Assembly (NCBI GenBank): GCA_903879765.1
Contig: CAIRMS010000019.1
Coordinates: forward strand, 1-36,198
Source: an uncultured Flavobacteriales bacterium
GTDB taxonomy: Bacteria > Bacteroidota > Bacteroidia > Flavobacteriales_D > Crocinitomicaceae
Reading direction: 5' to 3'
Length of the DNA: 36,198 nt
Below are positions 1 through 8,321 of this stretch, one piece after another. The position numbers and the translations under genes were made by a program. The notes beneath the pieces were generated by a model that did not search any database, was not told the DNA's origin, and saw only the letters and a list, made by a program, of their open reading frames with translations. Each line of letters opens with the position of its first letter. Positions within the stretch are counted from its first letter, which is position 1.

Positions 1-7
1 ATAGAAC

Positions 8-760
8 ATGGCAGCAACGGCAACAAAAAAAGAGGTGACCATCGCACAAAAATTGGACGCGCTTTTTGAGCTTCAAAAAATTGATTCTGAAATCGACCGC
101 ATTCGTACGATCCGTGGTGAGCTTCCATTAGAAGTTCAGGACTTGGAAGATGAGATCAGCGGACTTACCACGCGAGTTGGAAAAATCAATGACGAGATGC
201 AAGAGTTAGAAACAGAAATTTCTGACCGTAAAATCGCTTCTAAAGATTCAGAAGCAGCTATTGGAAAGTATAAAGAACAACAAAATAACGTTCGTAACAA
301 CCGAGAGTTTGAATCTCTATCTAAAGAAATTGAATTCCAAGAATTGGAAATTAAATTACACGAGAAAAAAACAAAGGAAGCACGTTATAAAATCGACTTG
401 AAAAACGAAACGTTGACAGAAGCAACGGATCGTTTGAATTCAAAACAAGCAGATTTAGACTTGAAACAATCTGAACTTGATGCAATCATTAGTGAAACGC
501 AGAAAGATGAAGATCGTTTGATGAAAGCTTCAGATGACGCTAAAAAGAAAATTGAAACACGTTTGGTATTTGCTTATGATCGTTTGCGCGAAAATGCAAA
601 AAATGGTTTAGCAGTAGTTCAAGTAATGCGTGGTTCATGTGGTGGTTGTTTTAATAAAATCCCACCTCAACGTCAACTTGACATCGTAACGAAAAAGAAA
701 ATTATTGTATGTGAGCACTGTGGACGTATCCTTGTTCCAGTTGAAGGTACAGAAGAATAA
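8..760 (+). CDS. Coiled-coil C4 zinc-ribbon protein (COG1579/DUF164 family)
   Basis: A 250-residue cytoplasmic protein. Residues of about 10-185 are rich in Glu, Lys and Gln with heptad-like spacing and should form a long helical coiled-coil hairpin. The C-terminus holds a zinc ribbon with two CxxC pairs (C211/C214 and C235/C238). This architecture and length match the COG1579 zinc-ribbon family, which is widespread but poorly understood; nucleic-acid binding or translation-related roles have been proposed for members. In Bacteroidota the gene often follows a Nif3-like gene, but only 7 bases of upstream sequence are visible so this cannot be checked. The ATG at 8 is the first start available and gives the expected N-terminus. 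The gene ends ahead of a strong bidirectional terminator shared with dnaE. The family call is firm; the function is not. Confidence 0.88.
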   Translation: MAATATKKEVTIAQKLDALFELQKIDSEIDRIRTIRGELPLEVQDLEDEISGLTTRVGKINDEMQELETEISDRKIASKDSEAAIGKYKEQQNNVRNNREFESLSKEIEFQELEIKLHEKKTKEARYKIDLKNETLTEATDRLNSKQADLDLKQSELDAIISETQKDEDRLMKASDDAKKKIETRLVFAYDRLRENAKNGLAVVQVMRGSCGGCFNKIPPQRQLDIVTKKKIIVCEHCGRILVPVEGTEE

Positions 761-778
761 CACAAATGATCTGATTAC

Positions 779-810
779 AAAAAAAGCTTCCAATTGGAAG
801 CTTTTTTTTT
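779..810. terminator. Bidirectional rho-independent terminator between the zinc-ribbon gene and dnaE
   Basis: A perfect palindrome: eight A, GCTTCC, an AATT centre, GGAAGC, then eight T. It forms a stem with a U-tract on either strand and sits between two converging genes (stops at 760 on plus and 816 on minus), so it can end transcription from both. Confidence 0.9.
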
Positions 811-815
811 GTGCT

Positions 816-3800
816 TTAGTTTAACCTAAACTCCACATCTAACTTTGCGAGTTCTTTAAACAAACTCGATGATGGTTGAATTTTTACAGATCGTGATTGT
901 AGGTTTTCCTCATATCCTTCAATTGGATCGAATACAGTAAAATGCAACTGACAATTTCCTTGATTCTGGTTAAACAATTCATTTAATTTATCAATCATCA
1001 TATGGTCAACTTCCTTTGAGGAAAATTTCAAATGAAGACTTTTCGTTCGTTTCTCTCGCAAATCTTGCAATAAATCGATGCTGTGCACCACAAATTCTGC
1101 TTGCTGACGATAGCGCGGAACTTCGATTCTACCTTTCATGGTAATAAATGTTCCTGGCTCCATGAAATGCTTAAACTTCAAATAATTTTCTTTGAATAAA
1201 TTTAATCGAAATGCATCTTGGTAATCTTCTACAGTTAAGGTGCCAAATCCATCACCATGTTTCGTAAAACGATGCTCTGCATTGGTCACAATTGCAGCAA
1301 TTAGAATATCTCGCCCCATATATTGACTTAAATCATTCAACATCGCAATATTCCCTGTACAAAAGGAGTCAATTTCAATTTTAAAATCATCAAGAGGATG
1401 GCCAGATATAAAGATCCCAACTACTTCCTTCTCTCGATTCAATTTATAAATTGCCGGCCATTCCTCACATCGTGGAACTTGTGGTTCTGGCATACTTGTT
1501 CCCGTTGATTCCCCAAACATGGAAGCTTGTGCGGAATTTTCCTGTTCTTGGAAACTTGCCCCATATCGAACAGCATTCTCCAGAAAACTTCTTCCACTTG
1601 GGTCATTCGCAAAATATTGAGCGCGATGTACTCCTGGAAAGGAATCAAATCCACCGGCATAAGCCAAACTTTCGAATGCTCGTTTATTGCAAATGCGCAG
1701 ACTAACACGTTTTGTCATGTCAAAAATCGATGTAAACGCACCGTTTTTACGTTCATCAACAATGGCTTCAACTGGTGCTGAACCAAGTCCTTTAACCGCA
1801 CCTAAACCAAAGCGAATCGCACCAGCTTGATTCACCGCAAACGTAAAACTAGATTCATTTACATCCGGTCCTAAAACAGGAACACCCATTCTACGGCATT
1901 CTTCCATAAAGAAAGAAACCTGTTTAATATCACTCATGTTATTACTCAAAACTGAAGCCATGTATTCCGCTGGGTAATTTGCCTTTAAGTAAGCTGTTTG
2001 GTAAGCAATCCATGCATAGCATGTCGAGTGCGATTTATTGAAGGCATACGAAGCAAATGCTTCCCAGTCCTTCCAGATTTTTTCCAACGTTTCGGATTTG
2101 TGTCCTTTTCCACTTGCGCGTTCAATAAACGTCGGCTTCATTTTATCTAGTACCTTTCGGTCCTTTTTACCCATCGCTTTTCGCAATGTATCCGCTTCAC
2201 CTTTGGTAAAATCAGCTAACTTTTGCGACAGAAGCATTACTTGCTCCTGATAAACTGTAATTCCGTAAGTTTCTTTTAAGTACTCTTCACAATCATCTAA
2301 GTCATAAATGATTTCCTCTTCGCCATGCTTGCGTTTACAGTATGAAGGAATATATTCCATCGGACCTGGACGATACAAGGCATTCATGGCAATTAAATCG
2401 GCAAAAGCGGTCGGTTTTAATTCCTTTAAGTGTTTCTGCATTCCCGGAGACTCATATTGGAATATTCCAACTGTTTCACCACGCTGAAACAAGCCATAGG
2501 TTAATGCATCATCAATCGGGAATTCATCTGGATCTAATTCAATCCCTTTATTCTCCTTCACTAAACGAACGGCATCCTTGATTAGCGTCAAGGTTTTCAA
2601 TCCCAAAAAGTCCATTTTCAATAATCCAGCAGATTCAGCCACTGAGTTATCGTATTGTGTACAGACCATTTCTGAATCCTTTGCCGTGGCAACAGGAACA
2701 AAATTGGTCAAGTCGTCTGGGGTAATAATAACGCCACATGCGTGGATTCCAGTATTTCTAACGGAACCTTCAATTTCTGTGGCTTTCTGTAAAACACGAC
2801 CCTGTAAATCGGAACCTGCAGCGATGCGTCTCAGTTCTTTTGCGTTGGCAACCGCTTCTTGATTCTTCAGTTTATCGATTAATTCCGTTTCCGAAAAAGA
2901 AAACAATTTCTTCAGTGAGATATCTGGAATTAATTTGGCTAATCGATCAGCTTCTGGTAGTGGTAAATTCATCACACGAGCTGTATCGCGAATTGCTGAT
3001 TTTGCCGCCATCGTACCATAGGTGATGATTTGTGCTACCTGATTTGCTCCGTATTTATTTATCACATAATCGATCACACGTCCTCGACCTTCATCATCAA
3101 AGTCAATATCAATATCTGGCATAGAAACACGATCTGGATTCAAGAAACGCTCAAAGAGCAGGTCATACTTGATGGGGTCAACATTGGTGATCTGAATGCA
3201 ATATGCCACAGCAGATCCCGCTGCAGATCCACGTCCGGGTCCGACAGACACGTTCATTGCTCGTGCAGCGTGACAAAAATCTTGCACAATCAAGAAGTAT
3301 CCTGGATATCCCGTTTTCTCAATTGTTGCTAATTCAAAATCAATTCGCTCTTGAATTTCCGGTGTTATTTCTTTGTACCGCTTTTTCGATCCTTCATAGG
3401 TAAGGTGACGTAAAAAGGCATTTTCTCCGCGCTTTCCTCCATCCAATGCATCCTCAGGTGAAATAAACTCTGTTGGGATATCGAAGGCCGGCAAGAGTAC
3501 TTCCCGTGCCAAAGGATAAGGCTCACATTTCTCGATGATTTCTTCAACATTTAAAATGGCTTCCGGAAGATCTGAAAAGAGCTCCACCATTTCCTCAGTG
3601 GACTTAAAATAATACTGATCATTATCTAATCCATATCTAAATCCGCGTCCTTTACCTTTTGGCGTTTCCACCAATTCGTTGTCTTTCACACACAATAAAA
3701 CATCGTGCGCTTGAGAATCCCCTTGATTCAGGTAATACGTATTGTTTGTTGCAACAATTTTCACCTCGTGTTTACGTGCCAATTGAACCAAAATTGGATT

Positions 3801-5171
3801 CACACGCTCCTCTGTCTCTAATTGGTGACGACTTAACTCGATGTAAAAATCTTCTCCGAATTGCTCTTTCCACCAAACTAGAGCTTCTTCCGCTTGCTTC
3901 TCCCCTACATTTAAAATCAAATTAGGGATTTCACCGTATAAATTTCCTGATAGAACAATCAGATCCTCTTTGTACTGTTCTATGGCCGCTTTATCGATTC
4001 TTGGAACATAGTACATTCCTTTGGTGTAGGCAATCGATGCAAGTTTAATGATGTTCTGATAGCCTTTTTTATTCTTCGCGAGTAAGACAATTTGATACCC
4101 ATTATCCTTCACACTTTTGTCTGACAAGTTTCGACAGACGTTGAATTCACACCCAATGATGGGGATGATTTCTTCTTTATCGAATGGCTCTCCGTTCTCC
4201 TCGGCTAATTTTCGTTCTTCTCGTACTTTAGCATTATATCCGCTCGCCGCTTTTTCAAAATGAAAGGCAGCCATCATATTTCCTGTATCTGTTAATGCTA
4301 CTGCTTGCTGCCCGTGCTTTGCGGCCATTTGAATCAATTGTCCAACTTCCGCTGTCGACTGTAGAATAGAATATTGTGTATGGTTATGTAAATGCGCAAA
4401 TTTAACACCAGATAATTTTTCCGTGGATTCAGGAGAAATCGGGGCTTTCACCACCTCTTTTTCCTTTTGTGCTCCTCTTATTTTATCACTTTCCGCCTTT
4501 AAGTTGACGTGTTGCAATCCAATGGTTTGAATCTCTGAAGGATTTGCCGTTCTATATGATTCGAAATATCCCGGCTCTTGAAGAAGTTGCTCTAAAGTGT
4601 AATGTTCTTTACGAATTAGCTCCAAGAAACAACGCGTAGTGGACTCGACATCCGCAGTGGCGTTGTGTGCCTCATTGAATCCAACGTGGAAAAGAAAATG
4701 ATGAAGTTCCGTTAACGTGGGCAATTTAAATTTTCCACCACGTCCACCTGGTAACTGACATAATTCAGCTGTACGCTCCGTACATGTGTCTAAAATTGGA
4801 AGTGTGAGCGGTGTCTCCTCATTGTTGCGGACATATTCGCAACCCATCACATTGATGTCGAATCGCACATTGTGTCCAACGATGAAATCAGCCTTTTCGA
4901 GTGCTTTTTTGAACAAGTATAAAACATCACCTAAATCTTCGCCAGCCAAACTTGCTAATTCCGTTGAAATCCCATGAATTTGCTCAGATTGAAAAGGAAT
5001 ATTGAATCCATCCGGACGAATTAAAAAGTCCTTTTGCTCGACTAATGTCCCGTCTGCCTCATGTAATTGCCATGCCAATTGCACGACACGTGGCCAATTC
5101 GATGTATCCGTAATTGGAGCGTTATAATCTCTTGGTAATCCAGTGGTTTCGGTGTCAAAAATCAGGTACAT
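816..5171 (-). CDS. dnaE: DNA polymerase III alpha subunit with fused N-terminal DEDD exonuclease
   Basis: The replicative DNA polymerase catalytic subunit, 1451 residues, longer than E. coli DnaE (about 1160). Residues 1-190 form a DnaQ-like 3'-5' exonuclease with D6-T-E8, D105, H169 and D174. A charged linker follows, then a PHP domain from about 257 (HLHNHTQYS at 260-268). The C-family polymerase core has GPGRGSAAGS at 644-653, catalytic D686 and D688 in PDIDIDFDD, and the third aspartate D854 in KMDFLGL. Helix-hairpin-helix and OB-fold regions lie near the C-terminus. The exonuclease sits in front of PHP, unlike PolC of Firmicutes where it is inserted within PHP. Proofreading is therefore probably carried in cis. 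The usual PHP His in TDHGN is Thr here (T296), which suggests an inactive PHP site. Transcribed alone; start ATG at 5171. Confidence 0.97.
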   Translation of the reverse strand: MYLIFDTETTGLPRDYNAPITDTSNWPRVVQLAWQLHEADGTLVEQKDFLIRPDGFNIPFQSEQIHGISTELASLAGEDLGDVLYLFKKALEKADFIVGHNVRFDINVMGCEYVRNNEETPLTLPILDTCTERTAELCQLPGGRGGKFKLPTLTELHHFLFHVGFNEAHNATADVESTTRCFLELIRKEHYTLEQLLQEPGYFESYRTANPSEIQTIGLQHVNLKAESDKIRGAQKEKEVVKAPISPESTEKLSGVKFAHLHNHTQYSILQSTAEVGQLIQMAAKHGQQAVALTDTGNMMAAFHFEKAASGYNAKVREERKLAEENGEPFDKEEIIPIIGCEFNVCRNLSDKSVKDNGYQIVLLAKNKKGYQNIIKLASIAYTKGMYYVPRIDKAAIEQYKEDLIVLSGNLYGEIPNLILNVGEKQAEEALVWWKEQFGEDFYIELSRHQLETEERVNPILVQLARKHEVKIVATNNTYYLNQGDSQAHDVLLCVKDNELVETPKGKGRGFRYGLDNDQYYFKSTEEMVELFSDLPEAILNVEEIIEKCEPYPLAREVLLPAFDIPTEFISPEDALDGGKRGENAFLRHLTYEGSKKRYKEITPEIQERIDFELATIEKTGYPGYFLIVQDFCHAARAMNVSVGPGRGSAAGSAVAYCIQITNVDPIKYDLLFERFLNPDRVSMPDIDIDFDDEGRGRVIDYVINKYGANQVAQIITYGTMAAKSAIRDTARVMNLPLPEADRLAKLIPDISLKKLFSFSETELIDKLKNQEAVANAKELRRIAAGSDLQGRVLQKATEIEGSVRNTGIHACGVIITPDDLTNFVPVATAKDSEMVCTQYDNSVAESAGLLKMDFLGLKTLTLIKDAVRLVKENKGIELDPDEFPIDDALTYGLFQRGETVGIFQYESPGMQKHLKELKPTAFADLIAMNALYRPGPMEYIPSYCKRKHGEEEIIYDLDDCEEYLKETYGITVYQEQVMLLSQKLADFTKGEADTLRKAMGKKDRKVLDKMKPTFIERASGKGHKSETLEKIWKDWEAFASYAFNKSHSTCYAWIAYQTAYLKANYPAEYMASVLSNNMSDIKQVSFFMEECRRMGVPVLGPDVNESSFTFAVNQAGAIRFGLGAVKGLGSAPVEAIVDERKNGAFTSIFDMTKRVSLRICNKRAFESLAYAGGFDSFPGVHRAQYFANDPSGRSFLENAVRYGASFQEQENSAQASMFGESTGTSMPEPQVPRCEEWPAIYKLNREKEVVGIFISGHPLDDFKIEIDSFCTGNIAMLNDLSQYMGRDILIAAIVTNAEHRFTKHGDGFGTLTVEDYQDAFRLNLFKENYLKFKHFMEPGTFITMKGRIEVPRYRQQAEFVVHSIDLLQDLREKRTKSLHLKFSSKEVDHMMIDKLNELFNQNQGNCQLHFTVFDPIEGYEENLQSRSVKIQPSSSLFKELAKLDVEFRLN

Positions 5172-5278
5172 GGGCTGTCTAAAAAAGGAACTTTAAAGTT
5201 AGGGATTTGTCTACCAATTTCTCTCGATTGTTGAAAACTATTCTTAAGGATTTTATTAGATTTACTCAAAACTCAAGG

Positions 5279-5956
5279 ATGAAAGTTTGTCTACTGTTCT
5301 GTTTTCTCTTGGAGACCTTGTTGTGCGTCGCACAGTTCAAGGAATCAGACTTTCACTGCCACCGAGATTCCATTATTTCTCATACTCCTTATGGAAGTGT
5401 CTACCTAACCAAGGACCATCAATGCGAGCTATATGATTGGCTTTGTCCAAATCCAGAGGAATGGATGAAAGAAAATGGAATCATTAAAAATTCCCCAGAA
5501 TTAGCTAATGCTTGTGCACCAAAAAAATCGATTGGAAGCATTTCTCGTTATTGGAATTCCCTTTATGAATATAAAGGTCAATATTATGTTTATGGTCCAA
5601 GTGATTGGATGTCTAATCGTCCCGAATTCATTTCAGACTCCTATCTCATCGAAATCGCATCGGATTTCTCCTTCTTTTCGATTAGCAAACAAGAATTAGT
5701 CAATCCTCATGAACTTCGCTTAACACTTGATTTATACGGAGAAGAAGCACAATTGCGGATTCGTATGTTAAGCTATCCAAAAGGAGCCTCATTGTGGGAA
5801 TATTCCATTAAAGGTGAATCTTGGTCGGAATTAAAAGTTTCTAGCGAATTCATTCGAGCATACGACCTCATCAACAACGATTGTGTCAATCAAAAGTGCT
5901 TTCAAGAATTTCAATTTGAAACAAACGATTTGAGTCGCTTGACGTTTATGGATTAA
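5279..5956 (+). CDS. Secreted protein of unknown function
   Basis: I do not recognise this 225-residue protein. The reading frame is open from a TTG at 5207, but the ATG at 5279 is the better start because it places a typical signal peptide at the very N-terminus (MKVCLLFCFLLETLLCVAQF, then a mature chain). The mature part holds about seven Cys (two in DHCQ/WLCP-like contexts, one in NACAPKK, two near the end in NDCVNQKCF), which could form disulfides outside the cytoplasm. It is rich in aromatic residues and predicted beta strands, with no transmembrane helix after the signal. It is a lone gene divergent from dnaE and convergent with the aminotransferase gene, sharing a TTAA in which both stop codons overlap. 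A TAGATTTA at 5257-5264 is a weak match to a -7 promoter element. Confidence 0.65.
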   Translation: MKVCLLFCFLLETLLCVAQFKESDFHCHRDSIISHTPYGSVYLTKDHQCELYDWLCPNPEEWMKENGIIKNSPELANACAPKKSIGSISRYWNSLYEYKGQYYVYGPSDWMSNRPEFISDSYLIEIASDFSFFSISKQELVNPHELRLTLDLYGEEAQLRIRMLSYPKGASLWEYSIKGESWSELKVSSEFIRAYDLINNDCVNQKCFQEFQFETNDLSRLTFMD

Positions 5957-6813
5957 AATCCCAATTGTTTTTCCCAATGATCGTTGAGCAATACGACTAA
6001 TTTTCGTGCCATATTGTTTTGGAAACGCTTTGTGCGGTAACCGCCTATCCAATTGATTCCACGAATCGCATTTGTTACTATAATCTCATCTGCTGCAAGA
6101 ATATTTTGAGGGAGTATGGAACACTCATATACTTTGATTCCATTGGCCAAAGCGATGTTGATGATTTGCATGCGCATGGTTCCTGCCAAGCATCCTTCCT
6201 CTAATCCTGGTGTATACAAAACGCCATTACTAACAATGAAAATATTGCAAGATGACGTCTCTAAAATATTTCCGCGTTCATTCACCAAAAACAAATCATC
6301 CAATCCTTTTTCCTGCGCTGAAATTGCTGCCATGACGTAAGTCAAGCCTGATTTTGTTTTGTAATTCGACAAAAAGTTTTTCACCAGCTTGATGTCTTGA
6401 TAAATGTCCACTTCAAGTCCCTTCGCATTTAGTTCAAAATGATTCACATCATATGGATAAACTTCAATGTAGAAGGTACATTCATTGGATTCAGGTAAAT
6501 ATGCCCCACCGGATACTCGGTCTAAAGATAAGCGACAGCGTCCACCTACCATAATAGATGACCGCGTGCAAAGCTCCAACACTTTTGACTCAAAAAATTC
6601 AGTGGTATAATAAGATGGGGTTCTCATTTTGATGACTTTAGCGCCATCTAACATGCGTTTTACATGATTCTCCATGTTTAATGGCTTACCATTAATCAAT
6701 CGAATGCTTTCAAAAACACCGTCACCATATAAATGTCCGCGATTTCCAGGATGGATTGTCGGGGCATCGTTCGATAAAATTGTGCCGTTATTATTTATGT
6801 ATAGTAAAGCCAT
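5953..6813 (-). CDS. Class IV (fold-type IV) PLP-dependent aminotransferase or aminodeoxychorismate lyase
   Basis: A 286-residue cytoplasmic PLP enzyme. Family motifs are visible: LYGDGVFESIR at 28-38, a Lys at about 152 (NYKTKSGLTYVMA) that aligns with the PLP-Schiff-base lysine, the glutamate-containing segment ILETSSCNIF at 183-192, and EEGCLAGTMR at 205-214 for phosphate binding. The family includes branched-chain aminotransferase, D-amino-acid aminotransferase and 4-amino-4-deoxychorismate lyase (PabC, folate synthesis). Sequence alone does not separate these by eye; the short length and the DGVFE variant fit the PabC-like group best. It follows the rhomboid gene by 18 nt on the same strand, so the two are probably co-transcribed. 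The C-terminal stop overlaps that of the facing secreted-protein gene. Confidence 0.85.
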   Translation of the reverse strand: MALLYINNNGTILSNDAPTIHPGNRGHLYGDGVFESIRLINGKPLNMENHVKRMLDGAKVIKMRTPSYYTTEFFESKVLELCTRSSIMVGGRCRLSLDRVSGGAYLPESNECTFYIEVYPYDVNHFELNAKGLEVDIYQDIKLVKNFLSNYKTKSGLTYVMAAISAQEKGLDDLFLVNERGNILETSSCNIFIVSNGVLYTPGLEEGCLAGTMRMQIINIALANGIKVYECSILPQNILAADEIIVTNAIRGINWIGGYRTKRFQNNMARKLVVLLNDHWEKQLGF

Positions 6814-6831
6814 TATTCCTTTTTTTACCGA

Positions 6832-7434
6832 TTATATAAACAAATTTACAAATTGCATTCCTTTGGAAGGATCCAACATAAGCACAAATAAAATCCCGAA
6901 AATTGCTCCGCCTATGTGTGCGTCATGTGCGATCCCTGTATTGCCTTTTTTTAAGGAATAATATTCGAAAATTAAATACAGTGGACCAAACACATATGCG
7001 GGGATTGGAATCGGAATAAACATCAAAGAAAGCGATAATGTTGGATTCCATAAGATGACAGCGAATAACACCGCAGAGACAGCTCCAGAGGCACCTAAAC
7101 TGCGGTATCCAGGTTGGTCTTGATGTTTCAACATGGGTAAAAATGTCGCTGCAATCATTCCAGCAAAATACAACACGCAAAAATAGACAATGCCGGCATT
7201 TCCATATAGATTCATCCATTCGATGTAGAGGAATTCCCCCATGAAGTATAAGGTCATCATGTTGAATGCTAAATGCGGAAAGTCTGCATGAATGAATGCG
7301 TGAGAAATAAACCGATAGTACTCGTTTTGGTGCTTAATCCGATAAGGAATAAACAACATGCGCTCTTTCACTTCCAAATTTTTATCTGCCCAAAGAGAAA
7401 CGACGATGGTCGCAATAAGTATGATTAACAACAT
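6832..7434 (-). CDS. Rhomboid family intramembrane serine protease
   Basis: A 200-residue polytopic membrane protein with the rhomboid hallmarks: HLAFNMM at 54-60 (the oxyanion-side His and Asn), catalytic Ser116 in GASG (114-117), and catalytic His173 in DAHIGG. About six hydrophobic segments are visible, with the Ser on the fourth and the His on the last, as expected of the basic six-helix rhomboid core. It cleaves transmembrane helices of other membrane proteins; the substrates here are unknown. The complete Ser-His dyad suggests an active protease rather than a pseudoprotease. It is the first gene of a likely two-gene unit with the class IV aminotransferase. The ATG at 7434 begins directly in the first membrane segment. 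Confidence 0.93.
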   Translation of the reverse strand: MLLIILIATIVVSLWADKNLEVKERMLFIPYRIKHQNEYYRFISHAFIHADFPHLAFNMMTLYFMGEFLYIEWMNLYGNAGIVYFCVLYFAGMIAATFLPMLKHQDQPGYRSLGASGAVSAVLFAVILWNPTLSLSLMFIPIPIPAYVFGPLYLIFEYYSLKKGNTGIAHDAHIGGAIFGILFVLMLDPSKGMQFVNLFI

Positions 7435-7616
7435 AATTGGATCTTAAAGTTTCGTTTTGCTTTTCAACGAACTACCGAAGTTAATGATATTCCGTTTAGT
7501 CTTGAAAGTAATCAAATTGATTTTGTTACGCATTCATGGATTTTAACGAAATGAAATCATGCTTGGCTCTCACATTTAACTAAAAACTACTTGAATCACA
7601 CTAGCTAAATAATCCC

Positions 7617-7624
7617 TAAATTTG
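7617..7624 (+). promoter_or_regulatory. Putative -7 promoter element for rpe
   Basis: TAAATTTG matches the Bacteroidota -7 consensus TAnnTTTG, 13 nt before the rpe ATG. A TTG at 7591-7593 could be part of a weak -33 box. The rest of the 203-nt divergent gap between the rhomboid and rpe genes shows nothing further that I can support. Confidence 0.6.
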
Positions 7625-7637
7625 TACAAAAAAAATT

Positions 7638-8282
7638 ATGATCGTTTCACCATCTGTATTATCCTGTGATTTTGGTAACATTCAACGCGACACAGAGATG
7701 TTGGATCAATCTCAAGCAGATTGGTTGCACATTGACGTAATGGATGGCGTTTTTGTGCCGAATATTTCTTTTGGTTTTCCTGTGCTCGAAGCCATTCGCA
7801 AGCACACAAATAAAACCTTAGATGTTCACATCATGATTGAAAATCCAGATGACTTTTTAGAGCAATTTAAGAAATCAGGAACAGATATCCTTACTGTGCA
7901 TTACGAAGCATGTAGACATTTACACAGAACTGTTTCTCGCATTAAAGAATTAGGAATGAAGGCTGGTGTCGCCTTGAATCCGCATACTCCCGTGAGTGTT
8001 TTGGAAGAAATTGCTACTGAATTGGATTTGGTTTTAATTATGTCCGTAAACCCTGGTTTTGGTGGGCAGAAATTCATTCAAAACAGTGTTGAGAAAGTTA
8101 AATCCTTGGTCGAATTAAGAACAAAGAAAAACGCTCATTTTATCATTGAAGTAGACGGAGGCGTAAACTTAGAAACAGGAAAACAACTTGCGGATGCCGG
8201 AGCGGATGCACTTGTTGCCGGAAGTTTCGTTTTCAACTCTGTTTCTCCACAAGAAACCATCACAAGCTTAAAATCGCTTTAA
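7638..8282 (+). CDS. rpe: Ribulose-phosphate 3-epimerase
   Basis: Interconverts ribulose 5-phosphate and xylulose 5-phosphate in the pentose phosphate pathway, in the cytoplasm. The 214-residue length is normal for this TIM barrel. The N-terminal SPSVLSCDFGN segment, the metal-binding HIDVMDGVFVPN motif (catalytic Asp), the VHIMI strand, the SVNPGFGGQ phosphate loop and the EVDGGVN motif (second catalytic Asp) are all present and in order. It has its own promoter just upstream. A secreted orphan gene begins 39 nt downstream and may be read through from it, as no terminator is seen between them. Confidence 0.97.
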   Translation: MIVSPSVLSCDFGNIQRDTEMLDQSQADWLHIDVMDGVFVPNISFGFPVLEAIRKHTNKTLDVHIMIENPDDFLEQFKKSGTDILTVHYEACRHLHRTVSRIKELGMKAGVALNPHTPVSVLEEIATELDLVLIMSVNPGFGGQKFIQNSVEKVKSLVELRTKKNAHFIIEVDGGVNLETGKQLADAGADALVAGSFVFNSVSPQETITSLKSL

Positions 8283-8321
8283 GCGTAACAATAAACGGTT
8301 CTCAACGTTAATAAACCTTGT

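Noticed and set aside
816..5171. PolC rather than DnaE
   Set aside because: In PolC the exonuclease is inserted within the PHP domain; here it precedes PHP and the polymerase core has the DnaE motif order.
5207..5278. N-terminal extension of the secreted orphan from a TTG codon
   Set aside because: It would bury the signal peptide 24 residues into the protein; the ATG at 5279 starts right at the signal peptide.
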